Assembly (NCBI RefSeq): GCF_010015445.1
Contig: NC_053134.1
Location: 14,305,129 to 14,369,128, forward strand
Source of the DNA: Perca fluviatilis
Lineage: Eukaryota; Chordata; Actinopteri; Perciformes; Percidae
Length of the DNA stretch: 64,000 nucleotides
Reading direction: 5' to 3'
Each line of letters starts with the position of its first letter. Position 1 is the first letter of the stretch. This document shows positions 12,514 through 25,800 of the stretch, piece after piece. The translations under genes were made by a program, and so were the position numbers. Below the pieces are notes generated by a model. That model was not told the origin of the DNA, made no database searches, and saw nothing but the letters and a program-made list of their open reading frames with translations.

Positions 12514-14384
12514 TACTGTATGGCAGCAAGTGTCATTGTTGTGTTGGGGGAAAAAAGGGCCAAATCACGATTCATTTTTGTTGTTTGCTGCTACATAACA
12601 ACTGCTGTGAATCAGGTCACATCAGGTACTATTATAAATACTATTGTATTTGCCAGTGTAATTATGCTAAAGATAGAGATTTACTAGTGTTTACCAAATG
12701 TCAACCAAAAGTATAATCATCATAATGACCTGGTAATAACCAGCCCTGATTCTGTGGTTGTGCCATCTGTGCCAGACGATGTGACAGTGTGCAAAGGAAG
12801 CAGGGCTTAGGTGCATGTAAAAACTCTATTATCACCACCTCACAGGGCAATATTTGAACTTTGTGTGCAGTTTTGTAAAGTAAATCCACTTAATCTCACA
12901 CCACTGCCAACAGCAGTTTCTTGGAGATCTTTGTTACGTTCTCTTTGGCGGCACCTATGGCAATAAGCAGTAATTGCAGGTGTGTTTTGGGATCTCACTT
13001 TGACTTGTTTTTATTAAGTTTTATTGTCCGTAGTCATCGCTCTTTACTTTGTGCGTTCGGCCATAGTAACTGTTTACTCGCAACACTAGCAGAAGCTAAC
13101 TGTGTCACTAACTGTGACTTAACAGTTATTTAAATGAAAATCTTGGGAAAATTGCCCAAAATTCTCTGGTTCCAGCTTCTCAAATGTGATTATTTGCTGA
13201 TTTTCCTGTTCTGTCAGCTGTTGCAACCTGGTGTCCCAATAATCGGCCAATCTCTAGCCTGTGTTAGTCTAATCTCGATAGAAATCCACTCCAGCACAAC
13301 ACAGCCACACAGACAAGACATATTGAACCCTGAGTGCTAAACCTTCCTGTCAGCACACAATTTGACAGGTTATTGATCAGCACGGTCAGCACCAGCATGA
13401 CTTACACTGGTGTGACTCCCCACCGATACTGTTGACCGATACCGATCTATTAGTGCACAGTCGTGGGTTTATTTTCATATCTGGGTGGTGGCTTCCCTGC
13501 TCAGGCCCCATAAAGAGATTCAATGAATGGAGACTGTTAATTATGTAAGGGATAATGTAGAGCGAGCTGGTCATTATTGCAAATTAGAACCCTGCTCACT
13601 CTACATTCTTTAACATTGCTGGGCGAGATTACCACCAAGCCCCTAATGATGAAAAGTATGCACGTGTGTGTTGTGTGTGTGTGTCTGTCAACATCTGACA
13701 AGATCAGTGCTCAGACATAATTATTTCCAGTATCTGATCAGATCTGCGCGGGAAAGTCACTGGACGACACAATCTTCTGAACACAGCCATACTGAGAGAG
13801 TTGTGTGGAGCTGACAGTCTTAATTAGCTTTGTAGCATCTCATTTGGCAATGGCTTGAATGTAATGGACGTTCATTAATATAAAAAATGTACGCACTAAA
13901 GCTTTAAGGGAAGAGAAGGATGTTCACTCTTGCAAATTTCAACTTGTAGATTACCATCTCAAACCACACACTGAGTTTCATATGTGCCTACAATGCGTGA
14001 GCCATGCATCTTAATAATAATCAGGAGATGAATGGAGGGAGGTGAGATGAAAGATGAGAAAAGGAGGCTGCTGAACGGGTCCAGGCTGATTTCTAAGTGT
14101 TTGAGCTGACATGGAGGAGCAGAAAAGTGTGAGGGAGTTTGTTACTTGTGCAATAACTTTTACAGTACATTCCGGCATTTGACTGGAAAACTAAATGACT
14201 ACTACTACCAAGAATAAGGAATAAAGAATAAGGAGTGGCAAACACAAACGGCTACTAGTACCAAGAATAAGGAGTGGCAAACAAAAACACAAACACACGT
14301 ATTGTACAAGAAATAATGTATTAAAATGAAAAAATGCATTAAAAATATATTGGAAAAATTCCCTTCAGCTAAATGCATACATCA

Positions 14385-15465
14385 GCATGCTAACACACTC
14401 CCAGTGACAATGCTGGTTAGCATGCTAACATCTACCAGCACTAAACACAAAGTAGAGCTGAGGGAAATGACAGTAGTTTTGCAGGTATTTCCTTGAAACA
14501 AAGTGTTGACCTGATGATGTAACTAGATAAAAGGTAAGGGATTACCAAAATCGTTACAACTCATCCTGAGAGGGCCATGAATGTCTGTACCGGTTTATAC
14601 ATGGTCTGTATAAAGAATTTATAATAAGGGAAGATGTTCCACTCTCTCGATACTTCCGGCTTCTGAACTGGTTGCAGTTCCACTCTGGTTCCACTATACG
14701 GCGCTCACAGGCGAGTGCAGAATAAATGGGACTCTATGGAGCTATAGCCCTCAAAATCCACTTTTCTCAGGATATCATTTTTTGTCTAGTAATTTGAATG
14801 TTGCATTTGAAAGGGGAGGCAAAGAAAATACACTGCTGGGTGTTAGATTTTTTTTAAGTCGCTTTTTTGTTCGAAAAAGCCTTTTAAAATGTCAATTACA
14901 TCACACATCGTACGGCCGAAGATACTGCTTTACGGCAAGCTCTGACTCACTTCTCTCAAGGCATCGACAACACAGCTGACAGGTTAGGCTCTCCCTGTTA
15001 ATACATGTGCTAGAAAGAGGTTTGCTAAGGTTTTAAAGACCACGCCGAAATATTCACTCTGACATTCTGGTTCCGCTTCGGATGCCGTCCAGCGGGATCC
15101 CTGGTGGTAATCAGTCCTTCACTGACCAATCAGCATTCATTAGCAGAATGCTAGTGTGTGGACAACAACGACTCAACCTGTAAGAAATCGAAAGGACATA
15201 AGTACTCGTTCATTCAACTTTTGACCTATAATCCATGTTGAACTTGCAAAATCTAGAATCAAATCTGATTTCTCAACGGCAATCAGGCGAAAGAGACAAA
15301 TTTAGCCGTCTAGCTCCATAGAGTCCCATTCATTTTGCACTCGCCTGCGATCACCCCCAGTGGAACTCTGGTGGAACTGCAAACAAATTCGGTACAATGG
15401 GGCTAAATAGGGAGTGAAAAGGCTTTCTGTAGACGGGCTTTGTCTGTACCAAATGTCATGGCAGG
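14385..15465 (+). repeat. teleost interspersed repeat split by a nested insertion
   Basis: The left part (14385-14591) has GTTAGCATGCTAACATCTAC, GCACTAAACACAAAGTA, TTTTGCAGGTATTT and TCATCCTGAGAGGG. Its continuation, TGTCTGTACCAAATGTCATG, resumes only at 15441. The two halves belong to the family seen reversed at 7555-7760, and are separated by 849 bp of unrelated sequence with its own inverted ends. Confidence 0.6.
14592..15440. mobile_element. foldback/MITE insertion with long inverted repeats
   Basis: This 849-bp stretch is flanked on both sides by TGTCTGTACC (14582-14591 and 15441-15450), which interrupts a known repeat, so a 10-bp target duplication is the simplest reading. Inside it, arms 14671-14744 and 15311-15382 are inverted copies of about 74 bp. 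They share GTTGCAGTTCCA, CAGGCGAGTGCA and GGGACTCTATGGAGCTA. The outermost ends are only loosely inverted. No transposase is present. Confidence 0.7.
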
Positions 15466-15821
15466 TCAAGTCATCAAATACAGTAGTTACATATAAAGAA
15501 CAGGATTTATACTCCTAAATAAAGAACTTCTAAAATTTGCTGAAAAGGCTCCTTCCTAATTTACATTTACAGCAAGCTAAGCACTGCCTACATTAGTATT
15601 CCATTGCAGCTGTCTGTATAACAGCTGTAAAAAGAAATCCCTAATCTAACTCTTGAAAAAGTGATAGAGATACAGAATGAGAGTGGTGGTTGTAGATACT
15701 TCTAGATCTAGATGTTTGTTTGTTTTACACATGGGAGGGTAATAAGAATGTTTATTTAACACCAGGACGGTAAATGTGCGAGGGTTCTGACTGCAGTAGG
15801 CCTACCCCTGCACTTCATCTG

Positions 15822-16340
15822 CAGTGGGACAGAGAGGAGAGATAGAGTGAGGAGAGGAAAGGTAAGAAACAAGAAGAGGAGAAGAGTCGAAAGGAGGGAC
15901 GTTAGACGAAGCAAAGGGGGAAAAGGAAAAAAGAGAGGAGAGAAGAAGAAAGGGGAGAGAAGGTAGAGAAGGGTAAAGGGGGAGGAGTGGACAGGAAAAG
16001 GAAGTAAGATAGATGAGAGGAAGAAAGGGAGATGTGAAAGGAGAGGAGCAGAAACAAGTGGGAAATCAGAGGAGGTAAAGGGGTAAGAGGAGAGGAAACA
16101 AAAAGGCAATGAGAAGAGGGTAAAGTGAGAGAAGAAGAAAAAGGAAGTGGGGAAAGGAGAGGAGATGAGGGGAGACGTAAGTTAGAGGGAGATCGGTGGA
16201 GGGAAAGGGGAATAGGAGGAGGAGAGGAGAAAAGGGAAGGGGAAGAGGGGAGGAAAGAAAAGGAGGTAAAGGGGGAAGAGGAGAGGGAAGGAGGAGGAAG
16301 ATGAGGAGATGAAGAGGGAAAGAAGAGTAGAAAAAATGAA
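15822..16340 (+). repeat. polypurine (GA-rich) tract of about 0.5 kb
   Basis: The plus strand is almost all purine over about 500 bases, with AGAGGAG, GGAAAGG and GAAGAAG words and few pyrimidine interruptions. It is imperfect and not a simple dinucleotide repeat. The long minus-strand ORFs over it consist almost wholly of S, L, F and P, and are composition artefacts. Confidence 0.85.
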
Positions 16341-16786
16341 AGGGAACCGAAGCAGAACATACTACCATCAGCTCTCATTACAAACACACCATTTCAAAAA
16401 CCACACTGACCAACACAGGTCTGGTTTCATAGAAGTGCTGACGCCGATGACACGCGACTGCCAGAACAGGATGTTTTTTCAACAATGTTTTCACCTGCAG
16501 TCAGCCATCACAGCGAGACATGATCTGTCAGAGGAGCGGGGCTATTTTTAGGATGCTGGATCCACGTCATCTGTGGCAGCGATCACTGTGGCTGTAGCTC
16601 TTCATCATACACTGACATGATAAATTATACTGTGTTAAACTAACTACTGTATTGGGGCCAAAATTTATTTCAAGTGCAAGTGTAATTACAGTCTCAAATA
16701 GTACATGTGCTGCAGTGAACTGTTTAAAAGCAATCTGTGACATTAACTGTAAGGATAAACTGTTAAGTATTACAGTTAGGGGAGAG

Positions 16787-17393
16787 CCGGGACAGTTGAA
16801 ACACTTTTTACTTAAACGTAAGTTACAAAGCGATCGTATCAGCAGCACTGAAAGCTAATATAACGAATGAAACATACAGTTTAAGCCATATAAACTTCCC
16901 AAAACTTAAATATTTTACTACATATCTTGAATGGTACTCCCAAAAGGTGTTATTTTAGATAGATTGTTGCTGGGCTATACGTCTTCGTGAATATCTGTTA
17001 ACAACTCATTGCCGTCACCTGGAAGCGTGTATGAAGCAGTTTTTGAAATATCATGCACTGTGGATGATTCTGCCATTTTTATAGCTAGAACAGTACGTTT
17101 TCCCATTTATATCAGGTTTCAATTGTGTAAAATGGCGTTTCACTAGGTTTTTACGTGAGTTAGGTCACATCCAAATAAGTGCCCTTAACGACCCACAGCC
17201 CATCAGTCTCCATAGGATAACATGGGAAAACTCGACCCCCTACCTGGTGGGGCCCAAATATATTTTCATCTTTCTAAAACTGCTTTTCCATGTCTACCCT
17301 CCATAAATTATTATATAAACACAGATATTTGTGCATTTTCTTAAAATACATGGAGTTACAGCCAGGTCGGGGATGCTGTTTCAACCGTCCCGA
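16787..17393. mobile_element. candidate MITE with GGGACRGTTGAAACA ends
   Basis: The left side reads CGGGACAGTTGAAACA. The right side, about 590 bp away, reads TGTTTCAACCGTCCCG, which is its inverse with one mismatch. The interior is AT-rich and non-coding. I could not confirm a target duplication, and the outer ends beyond these 16 bases are unclear. Confidence 0.5.
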
Positions 17394-17860
17394 CATAGAC
17401 ACATGCCATTATAACCTGTTTTAATTTCCCTGTAAACAAGCATGCAATATGAAAGTCTGGGATTGTGGAGAACACTAAATAGTCTACCGAATAAGCACGT
17501 AGTCGAACCTTTAAATGAAAAACACTCATTAATAATCGAAAAAATGTAACCGCTAATGAAGTTTACTTCCGCCCATCAAAACTCGTTTATCGCCTGTAAC
17601 TCCGTGATAAAAGGAAATAACAGGAAGATATTTGGCTGATAGAAGGAGCTTAACATGCTCTATGTTTTGACCTAAGGAAGTCTGTCTATCATCATTGCAC
17701 TCGGAGAAAACTGGAATGTTTCATCCATTATATTTTAAAGGCAAATTAAACTGTAGCCTACACAGGGGAAGCATATACTTAAAACGTGCAGTTCTGCTCT
17801 TCCGAACTCCATGTTGATTGCTTGCAATTATCTTTTTTGGTCAAAAGAGTAATAGCCTAG

Positions 17861-18210
17861 TCTATTTTGAAGGAATAGTTTTGACATTTTGGGTAAGTTG
17901 CTTTTTGGCCAAGTTAGATTAGAAGATCAATACCACTTTCATTTCAGTCCATTAAATATAGGGGCTACAGCTAGCAGCCGGCTAGCTTAGCACTAAGACT
18001 GGAAACGGGAGGAAACGGCAAGCCTGGCTCTGTCCAAGGGTAACAAAATCTGCCTACCGCCTCTAAAGCTCACCAGTTAACACATCATATGTAGTTTGTT
18101 TAATCCGTACAAAAAATGTACAAGGGCTTATGTGCTGGACTACTGCCAGCGGAGACTCCAGGAAAGTACTACTAGCCAAGAAATAGTCCAGCTCATAAAC
18201 ACCTCGCCCC
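17861..18210 (+). repeat. teleost interspersed repeat
   Basis: The stretch contains GAAGGAATAGTTTTGACATT, GAAGATCAATACCACTTTCA, GCAGCCGGCTAGCTTAGC, AAGACTGGAAACGGG, CCTGGCTCTGTCCAAGGGTA and TAATCCGTACAAAAA, ending near AAGAAATAGTCCAGC. I recognise this word order as an abundant MITE-like repeat of percomorph genomes. The start (AGGAATAGT) and an end similar to its inverse suggest a DNA element. Confidence 0.6.
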
Positions 18211-21200
18211 GAAATGTCCTTATATCTGGTTACAAAAAGGGGGTGGGGGGGTTGTACAGTTAAGTGTTGCTGTATTTATTAAGTACTTTCTTGTATTTTG
18301 CATTAATCAATCTTGAATAAAGGCATGTTCTATAGTAAGCTGGGAAACAATCATTTTGACATATCTTACTCAAAGGTGATTAAGGCTGCTAATAAATGAT
18401 GGTAGTATTTAACAGGCAGATATTTATATTTGAAAACACTATTTCCCCACCATAGTTTAAGTACTGGCAGTGTGGAGAAGGCTTTGAAACAGAAATTACG
18501 TAGATCTTCAGATCTAGTCTTTATTGCCCCAGAGGGAGATTTGTTTTCACAACCGGTGAATATTCTGTTCATGTTGGATAATTTAAATCTCAGAAAATAG
18601 TTAAGTGAACAAAGAAAATACGGAAAATCTAAATATTTAAAAATCATTCTCGGGAGGTTGTTGCGTTTGGTTTGACCTGGCCTCAACATTTCTAAATTTG
18701 TCCTGGCTACAACCCAGCATTTGGGACTCATCAGTGCAGAAGTGTTAAGTATTTGTATTGACAAGCGCCTCTGCCCCAGTAAGTTTGATGATGGTTTCAG
18801 GCACACTCAAAAGCATACTCTCGAGCGCCTCATGCTTCTATTTTCAAAAGGTCATTCATCCGTCAAAAAACAAACTATGAACTGAGGTACAAATTATACT
18901 TCACTCAAAAGCAGAGGCCATAGTAACTAACAATGTCTCAATTTGTTAGTTCTGCCGTTATCAACCTAATATAAACCCAACATGTATTGCTTTTTGTATC
19001 AGTGGTGGCTATTATGAGCTCATATTTATAAATGGGTTAAGTTATGTTGAATGACATCAATCTCACTTCAACCAGATCTTTTCTTCCAATGGACGGTGCA
19101 AGAGAGACAACAGCCTATGAGACTAGTTAATGTTTAGTCAGGTATTTCAGATAGTGAGGGGAATCATTTCCTGCAATTCCACTCAAAGAGTGGCTGCATA
19201 CCAGCTTGAATGACACACTGTTGCCATATAAACAAAGCCATGATTGTAAAACATTGGAAAACCTTTGTTTCTGGCCAGGAAACATGAAAAGACAAAAACA
19301 TGGGCCTCCAGGACGGGTGCCTCCTGCAGGAAGGCAGACGCTGTAACAACTATTGCAAAAGATTAAGTAAACAGATTGCATTTGCTCAGGTATCCGAAAA
19401 TCTTGACTGGACAAATACCTGTGACATAATGGGTTACTACTGAGAGGATGTGATTTAACGAAACCTAACAGAAATTTATGTAAACCCTGAAAAAAGTCCA
19501 CATCTCAAAATATATAATCATTCTTCAGTACCTCACATCTAGTAACCAAAAGGTGTGAAGTTGTCTGATCCAGGTAAAATATGCGTGTAGCGCCATCTTG
19601 TGGAATTCTGTGGACAAGTCAAAATGTCTATTATAAAAGGATCTATTTATTACAAATTTGGGAAATGGTTCTAAGCAGTTGTTAACCAGGTGCTATCAAG
19701 GCTACAGAGTCATCCATTTCAGCTGAATTATTTCGTATGTTTAAAAGCGTGAATCTATGAAATGAACTACTGCAGCGTACCTGGAACCCTCAGATCAATT
19801 AGTCTCGATAGGCTCAGGCTAAATACTCGTCCCTTTAAAACAGAAATCAAATAAATAACAGTATGCGCTGTATTTTGTATGACTCACCACTGTTAAAGTG
19901 ACAATGCCTCCCTCGGCTGGACATGAACGGTCCTTCTTCCTGCAAATGTAACGTAGGCTTTTTCAGTGTGCCAAGTGTATCCGGCTGTCTCAGGGATGCT
20001 TCAGTTTCATACCATTCATGCAAAATATTTATGCACCTGCTCTGATTAAGGCTTTATTGAGGAACCCAGACACCTAAATCAAATTATGTGGGCGGCTATA
20101 AAAAGTATCAAATGGTAGTGGCTTAAAAAGCGGACAGCAAATTGAATAAAAAAGAAGATGCACTCTTACAGTGCTAATTCCTACGATACATAAATGTATG
20201 TAATTCATAGCAGTCCCCCTCCCTAAATTAGATCTTTTCTGTAACGTCTCTCCTTTAAGGGAACACAAACCCCACAAAACATAAACCAGACCAGCCTCTA
20301 CTTACTTAATTACTTACTCACTCAACTCGGTTTATTTACAGAGTATTTGAAGAGCCATGTATGCAAATGTCCTGAAATTACTGACAAAACACAAGGGGAG
20401 CTGATTTATCAGTTTGATCCAAATATTTTTTTTATGTAGACGCTTTAAAAAAAATCCAGTGACTGACTGTTTCTTGGTTTAGATTACCGTCAACTCCCTC
20501 AGGAACAATAAATTAACCAGGTTTTAAGCCGTGCTCCATCTTCCAGACTTGAGTAAATGTAGCAGTTATAAACAGTTGGTTAATAATTCTGGGCGACTAC
20601 GGGACACAAAACCGATCTACGGCAACACCAAGCCTGCGATAATCCAATAAAAAAAAAAAAGCGAGACAAGAGATCAACCAAAAAAAGAATTTAACAAAAG
20701 TAATTTTACTACAACATAGCGTTATAGTTCTCCCTCAGATGAGCCATACAGAAGCGATATGATCACAGAGGGTCTAAGCTACGGGCAATGGGCCTTTTTA
20801 GTCACCAACTGTTGTTGATCCCTCTAAACCTGAGCATTTTAAAAGGAAAGTTTAAGGATTTTAAAGTCTTTTCTACAGGTCAACAACAAATCCCAACCTA
20901 GAATTTGAAAATTTCACATTGAGGGACACTTGAGGGAATTTCTAGCCAAAACAAAATCTGTAATAGCCTTTAATGTTGAATACTTTTTATTTGTAATATC
21001 ACTTTTTTTGCCACCACAATGACCCAATTAATTCAATGCACTTGCATAATCATCACAGATCAGTTATCATAGAAAGAGCGAAAGCAGGTGAGACCATCTA
21101 AGGGTCAAAGACAACTTTGCAACCATCGACAAAACCTTCCCCAAAAAAAAAAAAAAAAAGCCTAAACTTTCCCTTCAAAGACACCGTAACAGCTCAGCTC

Positions 21201-22853
21201 TTACAAACACCCCAAAGAAAAAACTAGGTTTTAACTGTCCTGATATCAGTTTGGTTATGGTACATGCCTTTTTAATGAAGTAACACTGAAAATAAAATAG
21301 AGAACAGGCAACATAGATAGCATGGACAGACGGTTAAAAAAAATAAAATAAAAACAAAAACAGTTCGACCTACACCCTTAAAAAAAAGGACATTTTCAAC
21401 ACATCATAGTAGTTACAACATGCATACTGATCCTTTTCAGCACGAACAATGTGTGTCATTCTACCTTTCTAAATGTGTTGGGAATGGCTTTTTAAAAAGC
21501 ATGTGGACGTAATTTGCTCACCCTCCCCAAACTGTCTATTTTACTGAAAATTGATAAGTGGAGAAAAAAGGCAAAATTTTATACTGCTGCCGAACAGATG
21601 TTAACTTTCAAAAAAACCAAATAAGACATTAAATCATCGATTTTAGATTATTATAAGCAAAGTCCTCATCTAATTGGGCCCAGGCATCTAATCACACAAT
21701 ATTCTTGTCTTTTCTATCAACGTAAAACAACTGTTAAGATGTAAATAATGAAAAGAGATACAAATTACATCTGTTAGGGCCCCAAGTTGACACTAGCCAT
21801 GGACTAGATGCTTTTACATGTTAGCTGTGGCTGTTCAGTACTGTGTATTCTCTACCTGCAAATTTGGCAGGTATACAGCAACCGACGGGGCATCCTTAAA
21901 TTTATTTTTCATTTAAAATGTTGGAATAAACCTCCCTCAGTCGTCTATGGATGAAAATACTTAATTTCTGCCCTCTGAGACCCCCTCTGTTTTTTCAGTG
22001 TATAATTACAGCGTCTTTAAAATCTAACTCGAAAGGTGCTGTGGTTACAGAAAGTGTCTTTGATGTGGCATTGAAGGTTTTAGGAAGTACATCCTGTGGG
22101 AAAGCCTCTAAAATGTACTCGCTTTTATGTCCAGTTTTACAAATGATATCATCTGAACATATTAGAGTTTCACCTTTGTGCTCAGTATTAAGTGCCCCAT
22201 GTGTACATGAAATGATTTTACACTACAGTTGCTGCACCACCAACTAAATGTTCAGTGTTGTGACGAGTTGGTATGCACAGACACTAACCTTCTTATGGAG
22301 TGTTAAGGGCTTTTTTTTTCCAAAAACTCATCGTATTCCCTAAAAAGAGTAAAGACAAACGTCATCATATTCCTATTTTTCATTTGCTTACTAGTACTAG
22401 TGAAAAGACAGCTGTACACACTACGTGTTGAAATAACAGAACATGTCATCTCTCACAAAAGACATACAGATGTGTTGACAAATGGGTTAAAAGAACAACA
22501 GCTTTAATGCAAGTATATTTTGCAAACGTACCAGTATGTGCCTGGTTCAGGACAACATATTGCATGTTATTTTCTAAGACTGTAGTGGGGAGGGTGTTGT
22601 TCTCTGTCCATGCATTTAAATAGCAACACAGGAAAAAAGGAAAAAAAAAAAGAAAAGGCTAACACACACTTAACGCATCAGAGAGGAAAATAAGTCACCC
22701 AGAGGTCTGCAGCAGTAAATCTTGTCATTTCTTTCAAATAGATTTGGACTTATAATCTTTTTTTTCTCTTTTTTTTGTGTCCGTTAAATTCGAATGTTGA
22801 CAGAATAGGAGTACATTTTGTGAATCACATTCAGAAGCCTCGACTCTCTTCTT

Positions 22854-25800
22854 CTATACTTCAGTGTTGCCCGCGTAGAGCTTGGTCCATGATCGGGCTG
22901 GGGGAGAGACACAAAGATAAAATGGTGGTGAAGGGTGTGAGGGGTGTATGGTGCAGGACTGTGGATAAGGAAAGTGTTGCAGAGTGAACGCAGATGATCA
23001 AACAAACTCCCACAACAACAGGTAGCTGAAAGTAAATGTCCCAGTATTTCTAAAGAAACAACCAAAACAATGAAATCACTTAACCAGTTAGTCAATCAAT
23101 AGAGAATTAATCACCAAGAATTTTAATGAACAATTTATCATTCAGAAAGTTTATCAGGCAAACATGCCAACATTGTGTTGGTTCCAGCTGGGGCAGCAAC
23201 TAAGGATTATACTTATTATTATCGAATAATCTACCAATTATTTTCTCAATCAATGGACCAATCGCTTGGTCTTTAAAATTCTCGGGAAATATTTTCCAAA
23301 ACCTAAGTTGACATATTTAAATTGCTAGAAAGTATTCACATTTCATGAAACCAATACTCGTTGGTATTTTTCCTTAAAATTACTTCAAACAATGAATTGA
23401 TCATCAAAATAGTTTTTTGTTGATTTTTACTAATATGAAGTTCCAGATATCCTTCTTTGGGGTTTTGCTGGTTTTCTGTTTTATATCATTTTAACTTGAA
23501 TATCTTTGGGTTTTGCACTGATGGCCAAACAAACCAAGCAATTTGATCTGCTATCACGGGGCTCAGAGACCTATCTCCACAGCGCTGTGTCAGAGTGTGC
23601 AGCTACTTCTGGGGACATTTCGGTCCACAGAAGTAGCTGCAGAGTGAGCACTCCTTCCTTTCACGCTGTTCTGCTTTTTACGGTACAGGCAGCTGCGGAC
23701 CTGGACCCAGGGTGAGTCTGAGTGAGTGGGAGGCAACTGCCCAAAGGAAGAGCGGCTTTGCCCTGTCACCGCGACAAACACACCAGAATAGGAAGCGCCG
23801 TGAAGCTAGATCCGTGCCTGATCGCACGCCTGGGTGTTCACACAAGACGTGCATTTCTCTGTGACGGTCACAAAGCCATCCTGCTCCTCCACACTGTACA
23901 GAATGGCTTCCGCGTCAAGGTGGGCTTTCACTGTCAGGCTCCGAGATAACAGTATCTTCTGCGATCTGCTTAGAAATGGAATTTACAGCTCACTGCATCT
24001 TAGTTTGATATATAGGGTCGACAAAAAATGTTGCTGCACATTTCTGCAGTTAGCATTCATTAGTTGTCACTAGGGCTGTCCCAAACGATTCTTTTTTAAA
24101 TGATTAATCTAGCGATTATTTTTTCGATTAGTCGACTAATCTAACGATTCATTTTTCAATTAATTTTTCAATTAGCGATTATTTTCCCATTGTTCAATTA
24201 TTAACAATTTACACAAAACCAATTTCACCAATTTCTTCCCAGTTCAAGGTTCAAATCTCTATTAAAATTGTTTAACACTGCACTTTTCAAGTAAAATGAA
24301 TTTGTAGTGCAACCTGAAGCCAGACGTAGGTATCAACCCAACCACAAAATAAAGTCACATTCAGGAGGAATACAAAAATAAAAACTTTAAACAGAGCAAG
24401 TGCAAAAAGAGTAGCCTGCATTTGCTCTTCTTTTTTTTTTTTAAAGTAGGTAAAATAATGAATAAGCTCTTGTTTAACATCCAAGCTCTTTTCCCTTTAA
24501 TTTAACTTTAATTATTTGTATCTAAAGGCTGGTTAAGCACTGTAGGGAGGAGAAGACTGGACTGTTGGACTGTTTTTTTTTTTGTCTCGTTCCAGTGATT
24601 GGCACATCGGGGTGATGGTGTTGTGTTTATACTAACACTTATTTTAATTGAGGAGAGTGCAGACGCTGGTCTGTGCATCTTGCTGTTGCCTTTATGTCAT
24701 AAAGCCGTCTGCGCACCATGCACTTGCAAACTGTCAAAACAGGCTTCCGCCACAGAACGAACATTTGTATTGGACAGCCAAATCTGATTCAACTGACAAA
24801 ATTCGTAGCGTACAGCCCTATACTTTATTACACATTCTGACACTGGCTTCTTCTTAGACATTTAACAATGTTGTTTGTAACATGTTTAACAGTGTCTTAA
24901 CAGTTACAATAAAATTGTTGTACAACTATTTTATTGTCCCTGTGCAGTGCTTGCCCAGCCATCAAGACACGCCTCTAAGCTTTTTTTGTTTTTTTACAGG
25001 GTCCTTCATCATGGACATCACGGGACAAACAACTGTAAACCATCAATACTCTCAACCCTGGGAGAACAGCATCTCTTTGATTTGCAGAACTGTCTTCAAT
25101 AGACTGTGCTGCTCTAATTTGAGAGCCTTTTATCTCACTCAGATGATTTACAGACTTAAAAATGGCATCAATTTCAACCATGTTTTCTTACTACCATACT
25201 TGTCTGTATTTACAGTCAGATTATGCTGTCAACTTGGTCCCAACCAGCTGACTGTTTTTTTTTTTACATTTATAGCAACACCAGACAAATCTAAATCACA
25301 TTGGACCACCCGTGGCACTGGCAATATAGTTCAGTACAGCTCACCCTGAGTGCGTTAATTCAGAAATATTAATATCATCCTCACCTGTCTCAATGGCATT
25401 GCTTTCATTTTTCTTCCACTGCTCTGCAACATCGTTTGCCAGGGGATCATCTGGATTGGGAGCACTTAATAACGCCTGGATAGATAGCAACACTGTGCGG
25501 ATCTGCAGGGCAGGAGACCACTTATCTGGAAAAAGATGCAAAAAGAGAAACAACAGCTCAAATTAGCAAAAACGAGGGAAACTTCAGGGCGATACGGCAT
25601 TGGTTTTAGGAGATAAAGATGGCCATGCAGCCACAACATGCCAGTGACAGCGAGCAGCAACCCTCATGGGTGAGAGATGAAGCCCATCATTAATTGAGAT
25701 CCAAATTACCCTAAGGCTACTTGATAATGGAAAACTCTAGTAAATCTAATGAATCAAAACAATATGAGCTAGTGTCAAACAGCAGATCACTGTGCCACAC

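Larger units (their letters stand above)
4331..22853. other. long intergenic region, no supportable gene
   Basis: About 18.5 kb lies between the nudt4 5' end and the ube2n stop codon. I checked ORFs on both strands and found no conserved domain, splice-consistent exon series or structural RNA. The part next to 22853 presumably contains the ube2n 3' UTR, but several TTTATT (minus-strand AATAAA) signals compete and I cannot choose one. Recognisable content is repeats: hAT-like MITE 6907-7273, fish repeat 7555-7760, retroposon tail 8807-8900, (GA)n 12454-12509, nested element 14385-15465, polypurine tract 15822-16340, candidate MITE 16787-17393 and fish repeat 17861-18210. Stretches 4331-6900, 8900-12450, 12510-14380 and 18240-22850 otherwise show nothing I can name. 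Confidence 0.6.

Noticed and set aside
14220..14300. Short direct duplication (ACCAAGAATAAGGAGTGGCAA twice, imperfect)
   Set aside because: A small local tandem duplication of AT-rich sequence with no sign of function.
15756..16387. Three overlapping minus-strand ORFs of 100-161 codons over the GA-rich tract
   Set aside because: The products are almost only Ser, Leu, Phe and Pro. They are the reverse reading of a polypurine tract and have no domain.
18366..18806. 146-codon minus-strand ORF between nudt4 and ube2n
   Set aside because: No recognisable domain, AT-biased composition and no neighbouring splice-consistent exons; part resembles a retroposon tail (TTTATTGCCCCAGAGGGAG).
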